The position numbers were made by a program, and so were the translations under genes. 64,000 nucleotides of DNA from a virus, in IMG/VR virus record IMGVR_UViG_3300044970_001982, positions 1 to 64,000 of that record. The stretch is one strand, 5' to 3'. The notes under the pieces were generated by a model. It saw only the letters and a program-made list of their open reading frames with translations. It did no database searches and was not told the origin of the DNA. Positions 1 through 7,507 of the stretch are shown here, piece by piece (position 1 is the first letter of the stretch; each line of letters starts with the position of its first letter).

Positions 1-304
1 ACCTCTCCAGATATTTCTACCCAATATCCGTCATAATAACTATATAGCTTAGCTTCTGTTGAGTTAAACCATAAATCTCCAACATTTGGAGACACTGGAG
101 CTGTATCAGAAACCGATAACCTATCTGGACCTATAGCCCCTTGTGAACCTTGAGGTCCCTGAGAACCCTGGGGTCCAACCTCTCCAGATATTTCTACCCA
201 ATATCCGTCATAATAACTATATAGCTTAGCTTCTGTTGAGTTAAACCATAAATCTCCAACATTTGGAGACACTGGAGCTGTATCAGAAACCGATAACCTA
301 TCTG
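1..304 (-). repeat. Tandem direct repeat inside the fibre gene, period 177 bp
   Basis: Bases 1-127 and 178-304 are identical by eye. The period of 177 bp equals 59 codons, so the repeat keeps frame and adds whole collagen/GDLWFN modules. The first copy may begin beyond the left edge. Confidence 0.9.
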
Positions 305-674
305 CACCAGCTGCTCCCTGTGGACCCTGGGGTCCAATGGTAGCACTAGATGGAGCAAACTTTGTTCCATTGAATACTAATGATTGACCATTAACTGCAC
401 CAGTTGTATCAACTTCAATATCATCAATAAATAAAGTTGTTAACTTAACTGTTGAAGGCAGGCTTATTGCAAAAGAACCAGATGTTTCGGTAACGGTAAC
501 CTGATCTGTAGTTCCTGTTATATTTGTTATAAGCTTTGCAGCAATTATTGTATTAGAGGAATTTTTGTAGAAAAGTTTACCATCAGCATAGTTGAGTGCT
601 ACTTCTCCGTGAGTTAAAGAATTAGGCGTAGACGTACTGGTGCCAGAATTCTTTACTAAAATAGTATTAGCCAT
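1..674 (-). CDS. Collagen-like tail fibre protein, N-terminal part (C-terminus beyond left edge)
   Basis: The reading frame opens at an ATG at 674 (GAGG Shine-Dalgarno about 8 nt upstream) and is still open at base 1, so only about 224 N-terminal residues are seen. A short N-terminal domain (starting MANTILVKNSG) of the kind found on phage structural proteins is followed by GPQGPQG / GPQGSQGPQGSQG collagen-like triplets. These alternate with a 59-residue module containing SDTAPVSPNVGDLWFNS and YYDGYWVEISG. Collagen-like triplets plus 'GDLWFN..' modules are typical of trimeric phage tail fibres. It has its own late-type promoter motif at 714-723. Role inferred: host adhesion at the virion surface. 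Confidence 0.85.
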   Translation of the reverse strand, partial: MANTILVKNSGTSTSTPNSLTHGEVALNYADGKLFYKNSSNTIIAAKLITNITGTTDQVTVTETSGSFAISLPSTVKLTTLFIDDIEVDTTGAVNGQSLVFNGTKFAPSSATIGPQGPQGAAGADRLSVSDTAPVSPNVGDLWFNSTEAKLYSYYDGYWVEISGEVGPQGSQGPQGSQGAIGPDRLSVSDTAPVSPNVGDLWFNSTEAKLYSYYDGYWVEISGE

Positions 675-713
675 GCCAAAAACCTCTATACAAACATAAA
701 TAAAGCGCTTATC

Positions 714-723
714 TTAATAGTAA
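714..723 (-). promoter_or_regulatory. Candidate late promoter TTACTATTAA
   Basis: On the minus strand the element TTACTATTAA lies 40 nt upstream of the fibre start codon at 674. It belongs to the eight-member TTACTATWWW family in this window but is farther from its start codon than the others. No -35 box is visible. Confidence 0.5.
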
Positions 724-729
724 TATTTT

Positions 730-1527
730 TTATGATGTTATGCCAGAACCGACATTTAATTCTTCAAAACGTTTAGTAATTTGATTATCATAATCAGAAG
801 CTATTTCTGCAACGTGTTTTTGTATTAGACCGTTGCGTACTCGTTGAGCTGTTGATGGACCAATATGCTGCTTGTATATCATTTTTGGAATATATTTAAA
901 TTTAGTAGCTAAAAAAGTTCTAACGACTAATTCATAGTCATCTGCAACAATATAACTTGGATTATGACCATTTAACTGCCTATAAATATCAGCTCTCCAT
1001 GCTCTAACATGATTTGGTGCTGAAACAATATGTCTTATAGTAGTGGGATTAATTTCAGGTGCACGCATCGTCCAAACATTATGGTGTTCATCCCAATAAT
1101 CAGAACCATACCCAAAAGCCCAGCCATTTGGATATCTACCAGATTGACCATCTGGAAGGATTTCACACCAATCTGAATAAACAAATCCAACTTCTGGATC
1201 AGAAAACGCATCTACGACTAATGCCAGCGCGTCTGGAGTTAGTTCGTCATCATGATCTAATTCAACTAAAATATCACCCTCAGCTGCCATCATACACTGA
1301 CGCTTAACTTTTCCTATACTGCCAGAGTGAACGTGTGACTTATGAGCTATTAGTTTAAATCTTTCATCTGATGCAAAACCATATATCTGATTCCAGGCAT
1401 TGTTATTCGTTGAGTCGTCCCAAATAACCCATTCCCAATCGGTATAGGTTTGATTTTTAAGACTAGACCATGTTCTAGCTAGAATGCCTGGATCAGTATT
1501 ATAAACTGGCGTACAAATTGATATCAT
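730..1527 (-). CDS. Family 2 glycosyltransferase (GT-A fold)
   Basis: The 265-residue protein starts with the classic GT2 opening SICTPVYNTDP. It continues with a WEWVIWDDSTN nucleotide-binding strand and an acidic D-x-D-like segment ELDHDDEL around residues 90-96 that would bind the metal and nucleotide sugar. No membrane segment is visible, so it should act in the cytoplasm. The ATG at 1527 has a GAGG Shine-Dalgarno. It lies between the divergent secreted-protein island and the tail fibre, which would fit modification of the fibre or of another surface polymer; that target is inferred. It is one of six glycosyltransferase-like genes in the window. Confidence 0.88.
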   Translation of the reverse strand: MISICTPVYNTDPGILARTWSSLKNQTYTDWEWVIWDDSTNNNAWNQIYGFASDERFKLIAHKSHVHSGSIGKVKRQCMMAAEGDILVELDHDDELTPDALALVVDAFSDPEVGFVYSDWCEILPDGQSGRYPNGWAFGYGSDYWDEHHNVWTMRAPEINPTTIRHIVSAPNHVRAWRADIYRQLNGHNPSYIVADDYELVVRTFLATKFKYIPKMIYKQHIGPSTAQRVRNGLIQKHVAEIASDYDNQITKRFEELNVGSGITS

Positions 1528-1618
1528 TTTAACCTCAAACTAATTAAATATAGATTAATATATTACCATAATTCATAAATGAATGCTAGTAATCCATCTT
1601 TTTTTAATGACTTTAGTC

Positions 1619-1628
1619 TTACTATTTT
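1619..1628 (+). promoter_or_regulatory. Candidate late promoter TTACTATTTT (plus strand)
   Basis: This is the only plus-strand copy of the TTACTATWWW element seen. It is identical to the copy in front of the endolysin gene (10403-10412). It ends 21 nt before the ATG at 1649 and lies inside the possible upstream extension that begins at 1583, which argues against that earlier start. Confidence 0.5.
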
Positions 1629-1648
1629 ACACAAGGATGGGAGCCTTT

Positions 1649-3601
1649 ATGCGGAATTTTATTAGTAATTTATTTAGATTATCAACAGTTACCATAGCAG
1701 TTGTTGGATTTTTTGCACCAATGAATTCTGGTGCATCCGCAGAAACTTTAAGCGGACTCAGTGTTGTTGGTTATGAAATCAGTACAAACGCACCGCCAAT
1801 GGTTGACTCCGAAAATCCAAATTGCTCTGCACAGTATGCCAGCATTAATAACTGGCCAGATATATATATGGCTGGCTGTAGAACCAATCAAATAATGCTT
1901 CATTACACCGGGTATATTACAATTCCTACACAGTCTGCACAATTTAGAATATGGTCTGACGATGGTGGTTGGGCTACAATAGGGGATAATTCATTTGGCT
2001 ATTGGGGATTACGTGGCTGTAGTTATACAGAGTCTCCAGTTTATGAATTTACTGCTGGACAATCGGTTCCAATTGATGCGTGGTTTTATGAATGGGGTGG
2101 CGGAGAATGCTTTATATTATGGTGGAACATAGGCGATGGATGGGGGCCAGTTCCTGAATCAGCTTTTACTCAATCAGCTCCAGAAACTACTACAACTACC
2201 ACCACCACCACTACTACAACTATTCCAAAATTTCTTGGAAAACCACAAAATGTTTCGGTAACAGATAGTGGTTCTGGAATTGTTATTTCTTGGAATCCGG
2301 CAGATGACGACACTGGAATTTCTCCAGAACGATACGCAATTTCATGGAGGACAGGACAGTCTGGCTGGGGTATAGCAACAGGAAATGTCGGTGATGAAAA
2401 CGCTTTAAATACACAAGTTACTTTAGACTACCAAATGTTTGAATCAACCGGTGGACTAGATGCCGAGTATAACTTTACCGTAAGAGCTGACAACGATACT
2501 GAAGGTGTTTACTCTCAAGAATCTGATGCTGTTCAATTCATAGTTAATGCTCCACCGCCTCCAACCACAACCACTACAGAACCACCAACAACAGAGCCAC
2601 CAGCTACAGATCCTCCGGCAACCGATCCTCCGGTAACAGAACCGCCAACTCCTGTAACTACTGAACCAGAACCGCCCACTCAGACAACGCAACCTTCAGA
2701 TAACAATACGGATAATACAAATCCACAACCAGAGCCAGAACCTCAACCCGAGCCTGAGCCTCAACCAGAGCCGGAACCTGAAATAGCGCCAGAACCAGAA
2801 CCTGAAATAACTTCTCCTGAACCTGAAATTACGCAGCCAGAAACAAGTGTTCCTGAACCTGAAATTACATTACCTGAAGATATTTCTAATCAAGTAGATG
2901 AAATTTTATCTGGAGATTTGACAGAAGAACAATTTGCTAATGCTGTAGATGAAATATTAACTTCAGCTGATAATGAAGAAGAACTAGTTGCTGCAGCTAC
3001 AGAATTATTGTCTGGAGATCTTTCTACAGAGCAGTTTGCCGAAGTTATTGATCAAGTATTTACAGAGGAATTAAGTGACGAGGCCTTTGCTGAAGTGCTT
3101 GATACTGTTTTTGAAGAACCGCTAACTGATGAAGAATTTACTGCAGTTATTGATGCGGTTTTAGATCAGCCATTGAGTGACGAGCAGTTTGAAGAACTAG
3201 TTGATGTTCTTAGTAGTGACACAGTAACTGATGAGCAAGTACAGGAAGCAGTTGATGCAATTATAGAGAATGGAATAACAGAAGATCAGGCAACTGAGAT
3301 TGCTACAAGTGCAGAGGTACTATCTTCTATCGATGGGGATCAGGCGGCTGAAATCTTTGCTGAAGTTCCCATAGATGAAATAACTGAAGAACAAGCTTTG
3401 GAAATTATTGCTGCGGTACAAGATGCTCCAGAAGAAGTTCGTTCTTCATTTGAAGAAGAAATAAATATATTTGGTTCCGGAAGCCTAAATACCTATGTGC
3501 CTCTTGGTTCCAGCATAAATGTAGGACAAAGAAGAGCAGTTATAGCTGCCGGCGCAGTTATAGCTGTTGCTCCAGTAGCTGGAGCTTCAAGAAGAAGATA
3601 A
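1649..3601 (+). CDS. Secreted PA14/Fn3-like protein with acidic repeats
   Basis: I chose the ATG at 1649 over an in-frame ATG at 1583. It follows an AAGGATGGGAG ribosome site and a late-type promoter, and gives a clean signal peptide (MRNF..., hydrophobic core, cut near SGASA). Residues about 32-180 resemble a PA14-type lectin domain (IWSDDGGWATI). Residues about 197-300 form a fibronectin type III domain. Then come Thr runs, PPATDPP and EPEPQP linkers, and acidic tandem repeats (S/T-D-E-Q/E-F-A-E-V-I/L-D) at about 420-600. The C-terminus has a hydrophobic stretch followed by RRR, like a retention signal. The architecture resembles actinobacterial exported proteins, suggesting a host-derived cargo gene. 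Function on the cell surface or virion is unknown. Confidence 0.8.
   Translation: MRNFISNLFRLSTVTIAVVGFFAPMNSGASAETLSGLSVVGYEISTNAPPMVDSENPNCSAQYASINNWPDIYMAGCRTNQIMLHYTGYITIPTQSAQFRIWSDDGGWATIGDNSFGYWGLRGCSYTESPVYEFTAGQSVPIDAWFYEWGGGECFILWWNIGDGWGPVPESAFTQSAPETTTTTTTTTTTTIPKFLGKPQNVSVTDSGSGIVISWNPADDDTGISPERYAISWRTGQSGWGIATGNVGDENALNTQVTLDYQMFESTGGLDAEYNFTVRADNDTEGVYSQESDAVQFIVNAPPPPTTTTTEPPTTEPPATDPPATDPPVTEPPTPVTTEPEPPTQTTQPSDNNTDNTNPQPEPEPQPEPEPQPEPEPEIAPEPEPEITSPEPEITQPETSVPEPEITLPEDISNQVDEILSGDLTEEQFANAVDEILTSADNEEELVAAATELLSGDLSTEQFAEVIDQVFTEELSDEAFAEVLDTVFEEPLTDEEFTAVIDAVLDQPLSDEQFEELVDVLSSDTVTDEQVQEAVDAIIENGITEDQATEIATSAEVLSSIDGDQAAEIFAEVPIDEITEEQALEIIAAVQDAPEEVRSSFEEEINIFGSGSLNTYVPLGSSINVGQRRAVIAAGAVIAVAPVAGASRRR
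2902..3460 (+). repeat. Degenerate acidic tandem repeat in protein (about 20 residues per unit)
   Basis: At protein level, units of the type L-[ST]-[DE]-E-[QA]-F-A-E-V-[IL]-D-x-V-[FL] recur from 'LSGDLTEEQFANAVDEI' onward. The DNA is diverged between units, so this is an old protein repeat rather than a recent duplication. Each unit looks like a short helix pair. Confidence 0.75.
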
Positions 3602-3618
3602 CAATAGGGAGATTAATA

Positions 3619-3807
3619 ATGAAAAAATTTATGAAGAAATTAATAGCCGCCCTCTATGAGCAGGCTTGGACAATTGCTGGAACAATACTTGTTCTCATAA
3701 CTTTGTCTGGCGACATACAGACATGGGGTATAAAAATTAGTGTTATTACTTTGATAATAGTTCTGTTTGGCGCTGTAATCAAAAAAGAAATGGATGATTC
3801 TGATTGA
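3619..3807 (+). CDS. Small membrane protein, two transmembrane helices
   Basis: A 62-residue protein with a basic N-terminus (MKKFMKKL), two hydrophobic segments (about 17-32 and 36-54) and a charged tail KKEMDDSD. GGGAG ribosome site 8 nt before the ATG. It starts 17 nt after the secreted-protein gene and is probably cotranscribed with it from the motif at 1619. Size and topology fit a holin-like protein or a partner for export of the upstream product, but I do not recognise a family. Confidence 0.7.
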   Translation: MKKFMKKLIAALYEQAWTIAGTILVLITLSGDIQTWGIKISVITLIIVLFGAVIKKEMDDSD

Positions 3808-3827
3808 TCTTATTTAACTATAAGATC
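3806..3827. terminator. Possible bidirectional terminator between convergent genes
   Basis: Inverted repeat GATCTTAT / ATAAGATC with a 6-nt loop overlaps the end of the plus-strand unit and the stop codon of the minus-strand gene at 3810. The stem is AT-rich and the U tracts are poor, so efficiency is doubtful. Confidence 0.35.
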
Positions 3828-4244
3828 TTCAGGAATAATCCATAACTTACAGATAGCGTTGGGCTCTATTCTTCCTGAAACTATTTCACAAGCTTGACCA
3901 CCCATAAAATAAACACAATTAGAACATACCATCCCATTTTTAATAAATGGATTTAAATTTGCTGGAGCGTAGTGTGCTCCATTGGCTTTACTTGTTTGGT
4001 CAAACTTGCCAAACATTTCTACCACATGTTCATAGTGTTCATACATCATTTTTTGACGAGGGTTTAATTTATTTTCAGGATCATCAGCGTCTTCTACGTC
4101 CTCTGGATCCTCTTCTGGCATCTCGTCTTCTGGTTCTTCTGAATCATCTGCCTGATTATAAGATTTTTGTTTTTTTGCTTTTTCAATATCATCCATAGAA
4201 ACAGAGATAATATCTCCATATTCTGTTAACCAGTAATTATTCAT
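3810..4244 (-). CDS. Acidic protein with C-terminal four-Cys (HiPIP-like) motif
   Basis: I prefer the ATG at 4244 (MNNYWLTEYGD) to the one at 4256. It has the better spacing to AAAGGA and aligns with the start of the upstream paralogue (MAIYWLAELL). A very acidic linker (EEPEDEMPEEDPEDVEDADD) is followed by a C-terminal motif C-x2-C-x8-C-x11-C ending in LW. That motif is reminiscent of high-potential iron-sulphur proteins and of small Cys domains next to phage structural genes. Overlaps the upstream paralogue by 8 nt. Metal or cluster binding is inferred from cysteine spacing only. Confidence 0.7.
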   Translation of the reverse strand: MNNYWLTEYGDIISVSMDDIEKAKKQKSYNQADDSEEPEDEMPEEDPEDVEDADDPENKLNPRQKMMYEHYEHVVEMFGKFDQTSKANGAHYAPANLNPFIKNGMVCSNCVYFMGGQACEIVSGRIEPNAICKLWIIPEDLIVK

Positions 4245-4560
4245 CTTTAGAATCATCCTTTACTGCACCCTGCCAAATAGCTGCTAAACGACAATAACCA
4301 TTTTCCTCAACTGATTGTGCAACTATTTTACACATACCATTACCCTCATAGAAGGCGCAATTGCCACACTTAACGCCCATGCTTAAATTGTCATTTTCAA
4401 TGCCGGGAACATATCCAACCCAGATACCATTCCCATCATTATTGGCTAACTTTCCATATTTACCAACAATACCCAACATTGCATTAACATACTCTGCCTC
4501 TGCAGGAGCAAGTTTTTTTTCCATCTGTTCCAAAAGTTCAGCTAACCAATAAATTGCCAT
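4237..4560 (-). CDS. Paralogous four-Cys (HiPIP-like) protein
   Basis: A 107-residue protein whose C-terminal part reads CGNCAFYEGNGMC...GYC. This is the same C-x2-C-x8-C-x11-C arrangement as in the downstream gene, so the two are tandem paralogues with different N-terminal regions. The ATG at 4560 has a GGAG site and lies 31 nt downstream of a TTACTATAAT late-type promoter. Function unknown; the conserved cysteines suggest an Fe-S cluster or zinc. Confidence 0.75.
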   Translation of the reverse strand: MAIYWLAELLEQMEKKLAPAEAEYVNAMLGIVGKYGKLANNDGNGIWVGYVPGIENDNLSMGVKCGNCAFYEGNGMCKIVAQSVEENGYCRLAAIWQGAVKDDSKDE

Positions 4561-4590
4561 TAATCATCTCCTAGTTTTAATTTGTATTAT

Positions 4591-4600
4591 ATTATAGTAA
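4591..4600 (-). promoter_or_regulatory. Candidate late promoter TTACTATAAT
   Basis: Minus-strand TTACTATAAT, 31 nt upstream of the ATG at 4560, with a GGAG site in between and no -35 box. It would drive the two four-Cys protein genes. Same motif and spacing as at 5491, 10403, 12765 and 14128. Confidence 0.6.
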
Positions 4601-4606
4601 CTATAA

Positions 4607-5257
4607 TTACTTGATAATTCCTCTACGTTGCATTTCTAGTCTTCTGTCAACATTATCTTGCTGAGTTCTTCTTGATGATGCTGCACCAAAACCAGCCAAT
4701 CCAACAACAGATGCTACTCCTAGCATTTTTAGATTTCTAGATCCTTTTATCCCTTTTGCTACAGAAGCAGATAAATTATCCGCCATACCCCTTGTTTTTG
4801 ATGTTGCCTTTACTGGTGCGCCAGATGATTGTGATACTGGTGATGCTTTTGGTGCAGAAGAAACAACTTTAGCTTTTGGTGTAGCGTTTCCAGATTTTGT
4901 TACAGTTTCCGCAGTTTGTACAGGCGTTGTAGCACCCTGTCCAATAGATGTAACTGGTTTTCCAATTGGTTTAGGAGGAGAAGCTGTCGTTCCAGGTATG
5001 GGTAAAATTCTTCCAGCTGATGGCTCGTACTGCAAACCAATATCATCCATATGCTTTTCTAATGCCTCTAGAGTACCCCTAGTAGCCATATGCATAGGGC
5101 TACCAGATTTCACCGAGGAAGGATCAATCGATGCGTATGCTGGATCCTGTAATCTAGACACCAATGCTTTATGCTTTTCCAAAAGTTCTTCTGGTGACAT
5201 GTTTTTCCATGTTTTAACCGATGGCCTACCAGAAGATGATGGACTATTATTAGTCAT
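4607..5257 (-). CDS. Pro/Ser/Ala-rich protein with C-terminal membrane-like segment
   Basis: A 216-residue protein. An N-terminal helical part (SPEELLEKHKALVSRL) is followed by a long low-complexity linker rich in Pro, Thr, Ser, Ala and Lys (about 85-150). Then comes a hydrophobic glycine-rich segment (LGVASVVGLAGFGAASS, about 180-196) and a basic end with RRLEMQRRG. The layout resembles phage virion-associated or membrane-tethered proteins, but no family is recognised. It starts 2 nt from the stop of the zinc-finger gene, so both are likely transcribed from the motif at 5491. Confidence 0.7.
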   Translation of the reverse strand: MTNNSPSSSGRPSVKTWKNMSPEELLEKHKALVSRLQDPAYASIDPSSVKSGSPMHMATRGTLEALEKHMDDIGLQYEPSAGRILPIPGTTASPPKPIGKPVTSIGQGATTPVQTAETVTKSGNATPKAKVVSSAPKASPVSQSSGAPVKATSKTRGMADNLSASVAKGIKGSRNLKMLGVASVVGLAGFGAASSRRTQQDNVDRRLEMQRRGIIK

Positions 5258-5259
5258 AT

Positions 5260-5460
5260 CTATTTAATACACCTTCTTGAGCAATATCTTTCGTTATTAT
5301 GTTCGTATATCATACCTTTTTGGAACTCCCTAGCGCAGGAAATGCAGCTAAACTTTGTTCCAGAAATACCATAATACAGAATTGCTTTACCTTTTTCTTC
5401 TACTTTTGTTTGAACTGGCGTATTGGTTACGTTTCTCTTTGCTGGTTTTTTTCCTGCCAT
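5260..5460 (-). CDS. Small zinc-finger-like protein (two Cys pairs)
   Basis: A 66-residue basic protein with CISC and CSRRC pairs about 20 residues apart (KFSCISCAREF ... RYCSRRCIK), a treble-clef or TRASH-like zinc site. The N-terminus is Lys-rich. The ATG at 5460 has an AAGGAG ribosome site and a late-type promoter 31 nt upstream. DNA or protein binding is inferred; no specific function is known. Confidence 0.75.
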   Translation of the reverse strand: MAGKKPAKRNVTNTPVQTKVEEKGKAILYYGISGTKFSCISCAREFQKGMIYEHNNERYCSRRCIK

Positions 5461-5490
5461 TACTTACTCCTTACATAATAAGTTCATGGC

Positions 5491-5500
5491 ATTATAGTAA
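5491..5500 (-). promoter_or_regulatory. Candidate late promoter TTACTATAAT
   Basis: Minus-strand TTACTATAAT, 31 nt upstream of the ATG at 5460, identical to the element at 4591-4600. No -35 box; the upstream flank is A/T-rich. Confidence 0.6.
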
Positions 5501-6040
5501 TTAAATTTTAGTTGCAATTACTCCAAGATTAGGTATTGCTTTCCAAAAATCAGCACTGGTTTCTTCCGGCAAGATGTCGTCATCGATATCGTATTGCCAA
5601 TGTCCGGCATCAAAGCCTTCGGCTATCATACCAATAGCTAAGAAGTCTTTAATTAATTCTTCTTGAGACCACATGCTTTGATGCTGTTGAAGAATATTTG
5701 ATTTACACCTACTAGCTGGAGTAAATATTGGTGCTCTCATAGATCTAAATGAGATTTCTCCATCAACCCACATGCGAATTAATCTTCCTACATCTGTTTG
5801 AATAACTTTAATTATTCCCCCAACTTTCAGTTTAGTGTGCATGTGTGTTAAAAAAGATTTATACTCAGTCACTGGAATATGCTCTAATGTATGAGATAAA
5901 AAAAATTCATCTACAGAATTGTCTTTACAAAAAGAATCTAGATCCATAATATTAGCTTCAATATCACATATCTCTGCCAAGTTTACTGTTTTATATTCTG
6001 GATTATCTTTACCTATACCACCCAAATTATATTTTAACAA
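5501..6040 (-). CDS. SAM-dependent methyltransferase-like protein (class I)
   Basis: A 179-residue protein with the pattern of small Methyltransf_11 proteins. These are an N-terminal LKYNLGG motif I-like loop, acidic strand ends (NIMDLDSF), the SHTLEHIP motif at about residues 49-56, and a KVGGIIKVIQTDV strand. It sits 3 nt after a glycosyltransferase gene, and genes like this often accompany sugar-modification enzymes. The substrate is unknown; methylation of a transferred sugar is an inference. The domain is slightly short, so catalytic activity is not certain. Confidence 0.75.
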   Translation of the reverse strand: MLKYNLGGIGKDNPEYKTVNLAEICDIEANIMDLDSFCKDNSVDEFFLSHTLEHIPVTEYKSFLTHMHTKLKVGGIIKVIQTDVGRLIRMWVDGEISFRSMRAPIFTPASRCKSNILQQHQSMWSQEELIKDFLAIGMIAEGFDAGHWQYDIDDDILPEETSADFWKAIPNLGVIATKI

Positions 6041-6043
6041 TGT

Positions 6044-6721
6044 TTAGTCCTCTCTTTTATGGGCATTGATTCGAACCCAATTGTAGTCTCTAAAAGATTT
6101 TGGAAGTATATCTGGCTTATAACCAGTTTTCCATAGACAGTAAGGAAGACTTACCTGATCTTGATAAGACCATGCTATATTTTGTTCGTACCAAAGTTTA
6201 CCTAGTTCTTCTACCTGTTTATTTTTCATATCTCTAGCTGATACACCACATTCATATAATCCATAGTTTTCTGGAAAACCTTCAGACTTATAAAAAGATA
6301 CTTGCTCGTCTAATGGTTCATTTATATATTTTGCTGGTCTTATTGTTGACTCTCCATAGGCGCATGTCCTATTGTCAAAATGTGGCGATATAACAAATCC
6401 ATTTTCTAAATAAGAAAGTATCTCAGGAATAAATTCTTCCTTTAATATTTCCATATCACCATCTATCCATATTACATATTTATAGTTATTTAAAATATCT
6501 ATTGAGTGAGGATATAGTTTTGGTCTTTTGGATCTTCTTCTATTGTCAAGATGAGAATCTTCTAATATTATTTCTTTCCACGGATGTTCAATTTGAAACG
6601 GAGATTTTCCATCAGTAAAATATATATAATCAACATCATCAATAAACAACGATGATGCTCTATGATCATATCCACCTGTTACGGCAGTACACACTACTGT
6701 ATTATTCTTCCAGTCTAACAT
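6044..6721 (-). CDS. Glycosyltransferase-like protein (DUF616/TOD1-like)
   Basis: A 225-residue protein starting NNTVVCTAVTGGYDH. It carries the metal/sugar-binding strand YVIWIDGDMEI (about residues 80-90) and later RDMKNKQVEELGKLWYEQN and SYQDQVSLPYCLW segments, which are characteristic of the DUF616 (TOD1/MUCI70) group of retaining glycosyltransferases. It would be cytoplasmic. It lies in a four-gene minus-strand run with a GT32-like gene upstream and a methyltransferase downstream, suggesting a modification pathway for a phage or host surface polymer. Confidence 0.8.
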   Translation of the reverse strand: MLDWKNNTVVCTAVTGGYDHRASSLFIDDVDYIYFTDGKSPFQIEHPWKEIILEDSHLDNRRRSKRPKLYPHSIDILNNYKYVIWIDGDMEILKEEFIPEILSYLENGFVISPHFDNRTCAYGESTIRPAKYINEPLDEQVSFYKSEGFPENYGLYECGVSARDMKNKQVEELGKLWYEQNIAWSYQDQVSLPYCLWKTGYKPDILPKSFRDYNWVRINAHKRED

Positions 6722-6725
6722 GATA

Positions 6726-7394
6726 TTACCTATAATTTATAGTTATTGGGTATGGCATGGTTTTAATAATATTTTCTGAATTAACAAAACAGAGTGGATG
6801 AAATATTTCTAACAAAATTTCTCCCCACTCTATAGGATAAGAAGTATGAACTGTATCGGCAGCTTCTCTAGGATGCTTTGCCGGATTTTGTTGCAGTTTT
6901 TCTAATTTAGAGTCCATTATTCTTAATAGTGTTGAATACCACATTTTGGTAAAATTAGTCTTAGGTTTAAAAATATATAAATCGTTACTTATTAAATGTG
7001 GCCAATATTTACCAAGCCATGGACGTTGCTTTACTGTTACTGAAAGCTCACCTTCGTCCTCTGGAGCACCTATTCCATAACAATCAGTTGATTCTAACTC
7101 ATCAAAATAAATATTCCAATTCCAAGAACATGGTTTAATATCAGTATATCCTCCACCATGGTTATGCATGAAGTATGTTCTAAGGTAATCTGCTTTATGT
7201 ACATCTGACAAATATTCAAATCCAGGGTGTAGAGGTTCTTCTGGCAATATGTACTCATCTAGATTATTATTATCAACTAAAACTACATTTACTCCCGAAT
7301 TGCGTCTAATTGATTCCAGGCCATTAAGTCTATTCTCGTTCATTACTGGATTGTTATGACCAACCCAAAAACAATATAAATTTCTATTTAACAT
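6726..7394 (-). CDS. GT32-like glycosyltransferase (DXD sugar-binding family)
   Basis: A 222-residue protein with an N-terminal LYCFWVGHNNP motif and the family signature HKADYLRTYFMHNHGGGYTDIK (residues about 67-88), in which the final acidic residues are the DXD-equivalent of the Gly_transf_sug family. Cytoplasmic, no membrane segment. It is the first protein gene after the tRNA and is followed, 4 nt after its stop, by the DUF616-like gene. The acceptor is unknown. Confidence 0.82.
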   Translation of the reverse strand: MLNRNLYCFWVGHNNPVMNENRLNGLESIRRNSGVNVVLVDNNNLDEYILPEEPLHPGFEYLSDVHKADYLRTYFMHNHGGGYTDIKPCSWNWNIYFDELESTDCYGIGAPEDEGELSVTVKQRPWLGKYWPHLISNDLYIFKPKTNFTKMWYSTLLRIMDSKLEKLQQNPAKHPREAADTVHTSYPIEWGEILLEIFHPLCFVNSENIIKTMPYPITINYR

Positions 7395-7409
7395 TTATAT
7401 CACCTTTAG

Positions 7410-7501
7410 CGGAGAGGGTGGGATTTGAACCCACGGATGCATTCAACATACATCGACATCTTAGCAGGATGTTCCATTCAACCGAACTCTGGCACCTCTC
7501 C
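7410..7501 (-). tRNA. tRNA-Ser (anticodon GCU)
   Basis: The minus strand folds into a class II tRNA. The acceptor stem is GGAGAGG / CCTCTCC with G discriminator. The anticodon stem ACATC / GATGT encloses loop CTGCTAA with anticodon GCT at 7463-7465. A long variable arm has GATGTAT pairing with ATGCATC, and the T arm is GTGGG TTCAAAT CCCAC. The 3' CCA is not encoded. It lies between the exonuclease and GT32 genes. It reads AGC/AGU codons, which are frequent in the AT-rich structural genes. Confidence 0.93.
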
Positions 7502-7507
7502 AGTTTA

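Noticed and set aside
1-304. Regular repeats considered as a CRISPR array
   Set aside because: Repeat unit is 177 bp, in frame with the fibre protein, with no unique spacers.
1583-1648. Upstream extension of the secreted protein gene starting at the ATG 1583
   Set aside because: No ribosome site, it adds a second hydrophobic stretch before a normal signal peptide, and a late-type promoter element (1619-1628) lies inside it. The start at 1649 fits better.
6060-6090. tRNA T-loop-like sequence (GGGTTCGAATC on the minus strand)
   Set aside because: No acceptor or anticodon stems can be formed around it and it lies inside a glycosyltransferase gene.
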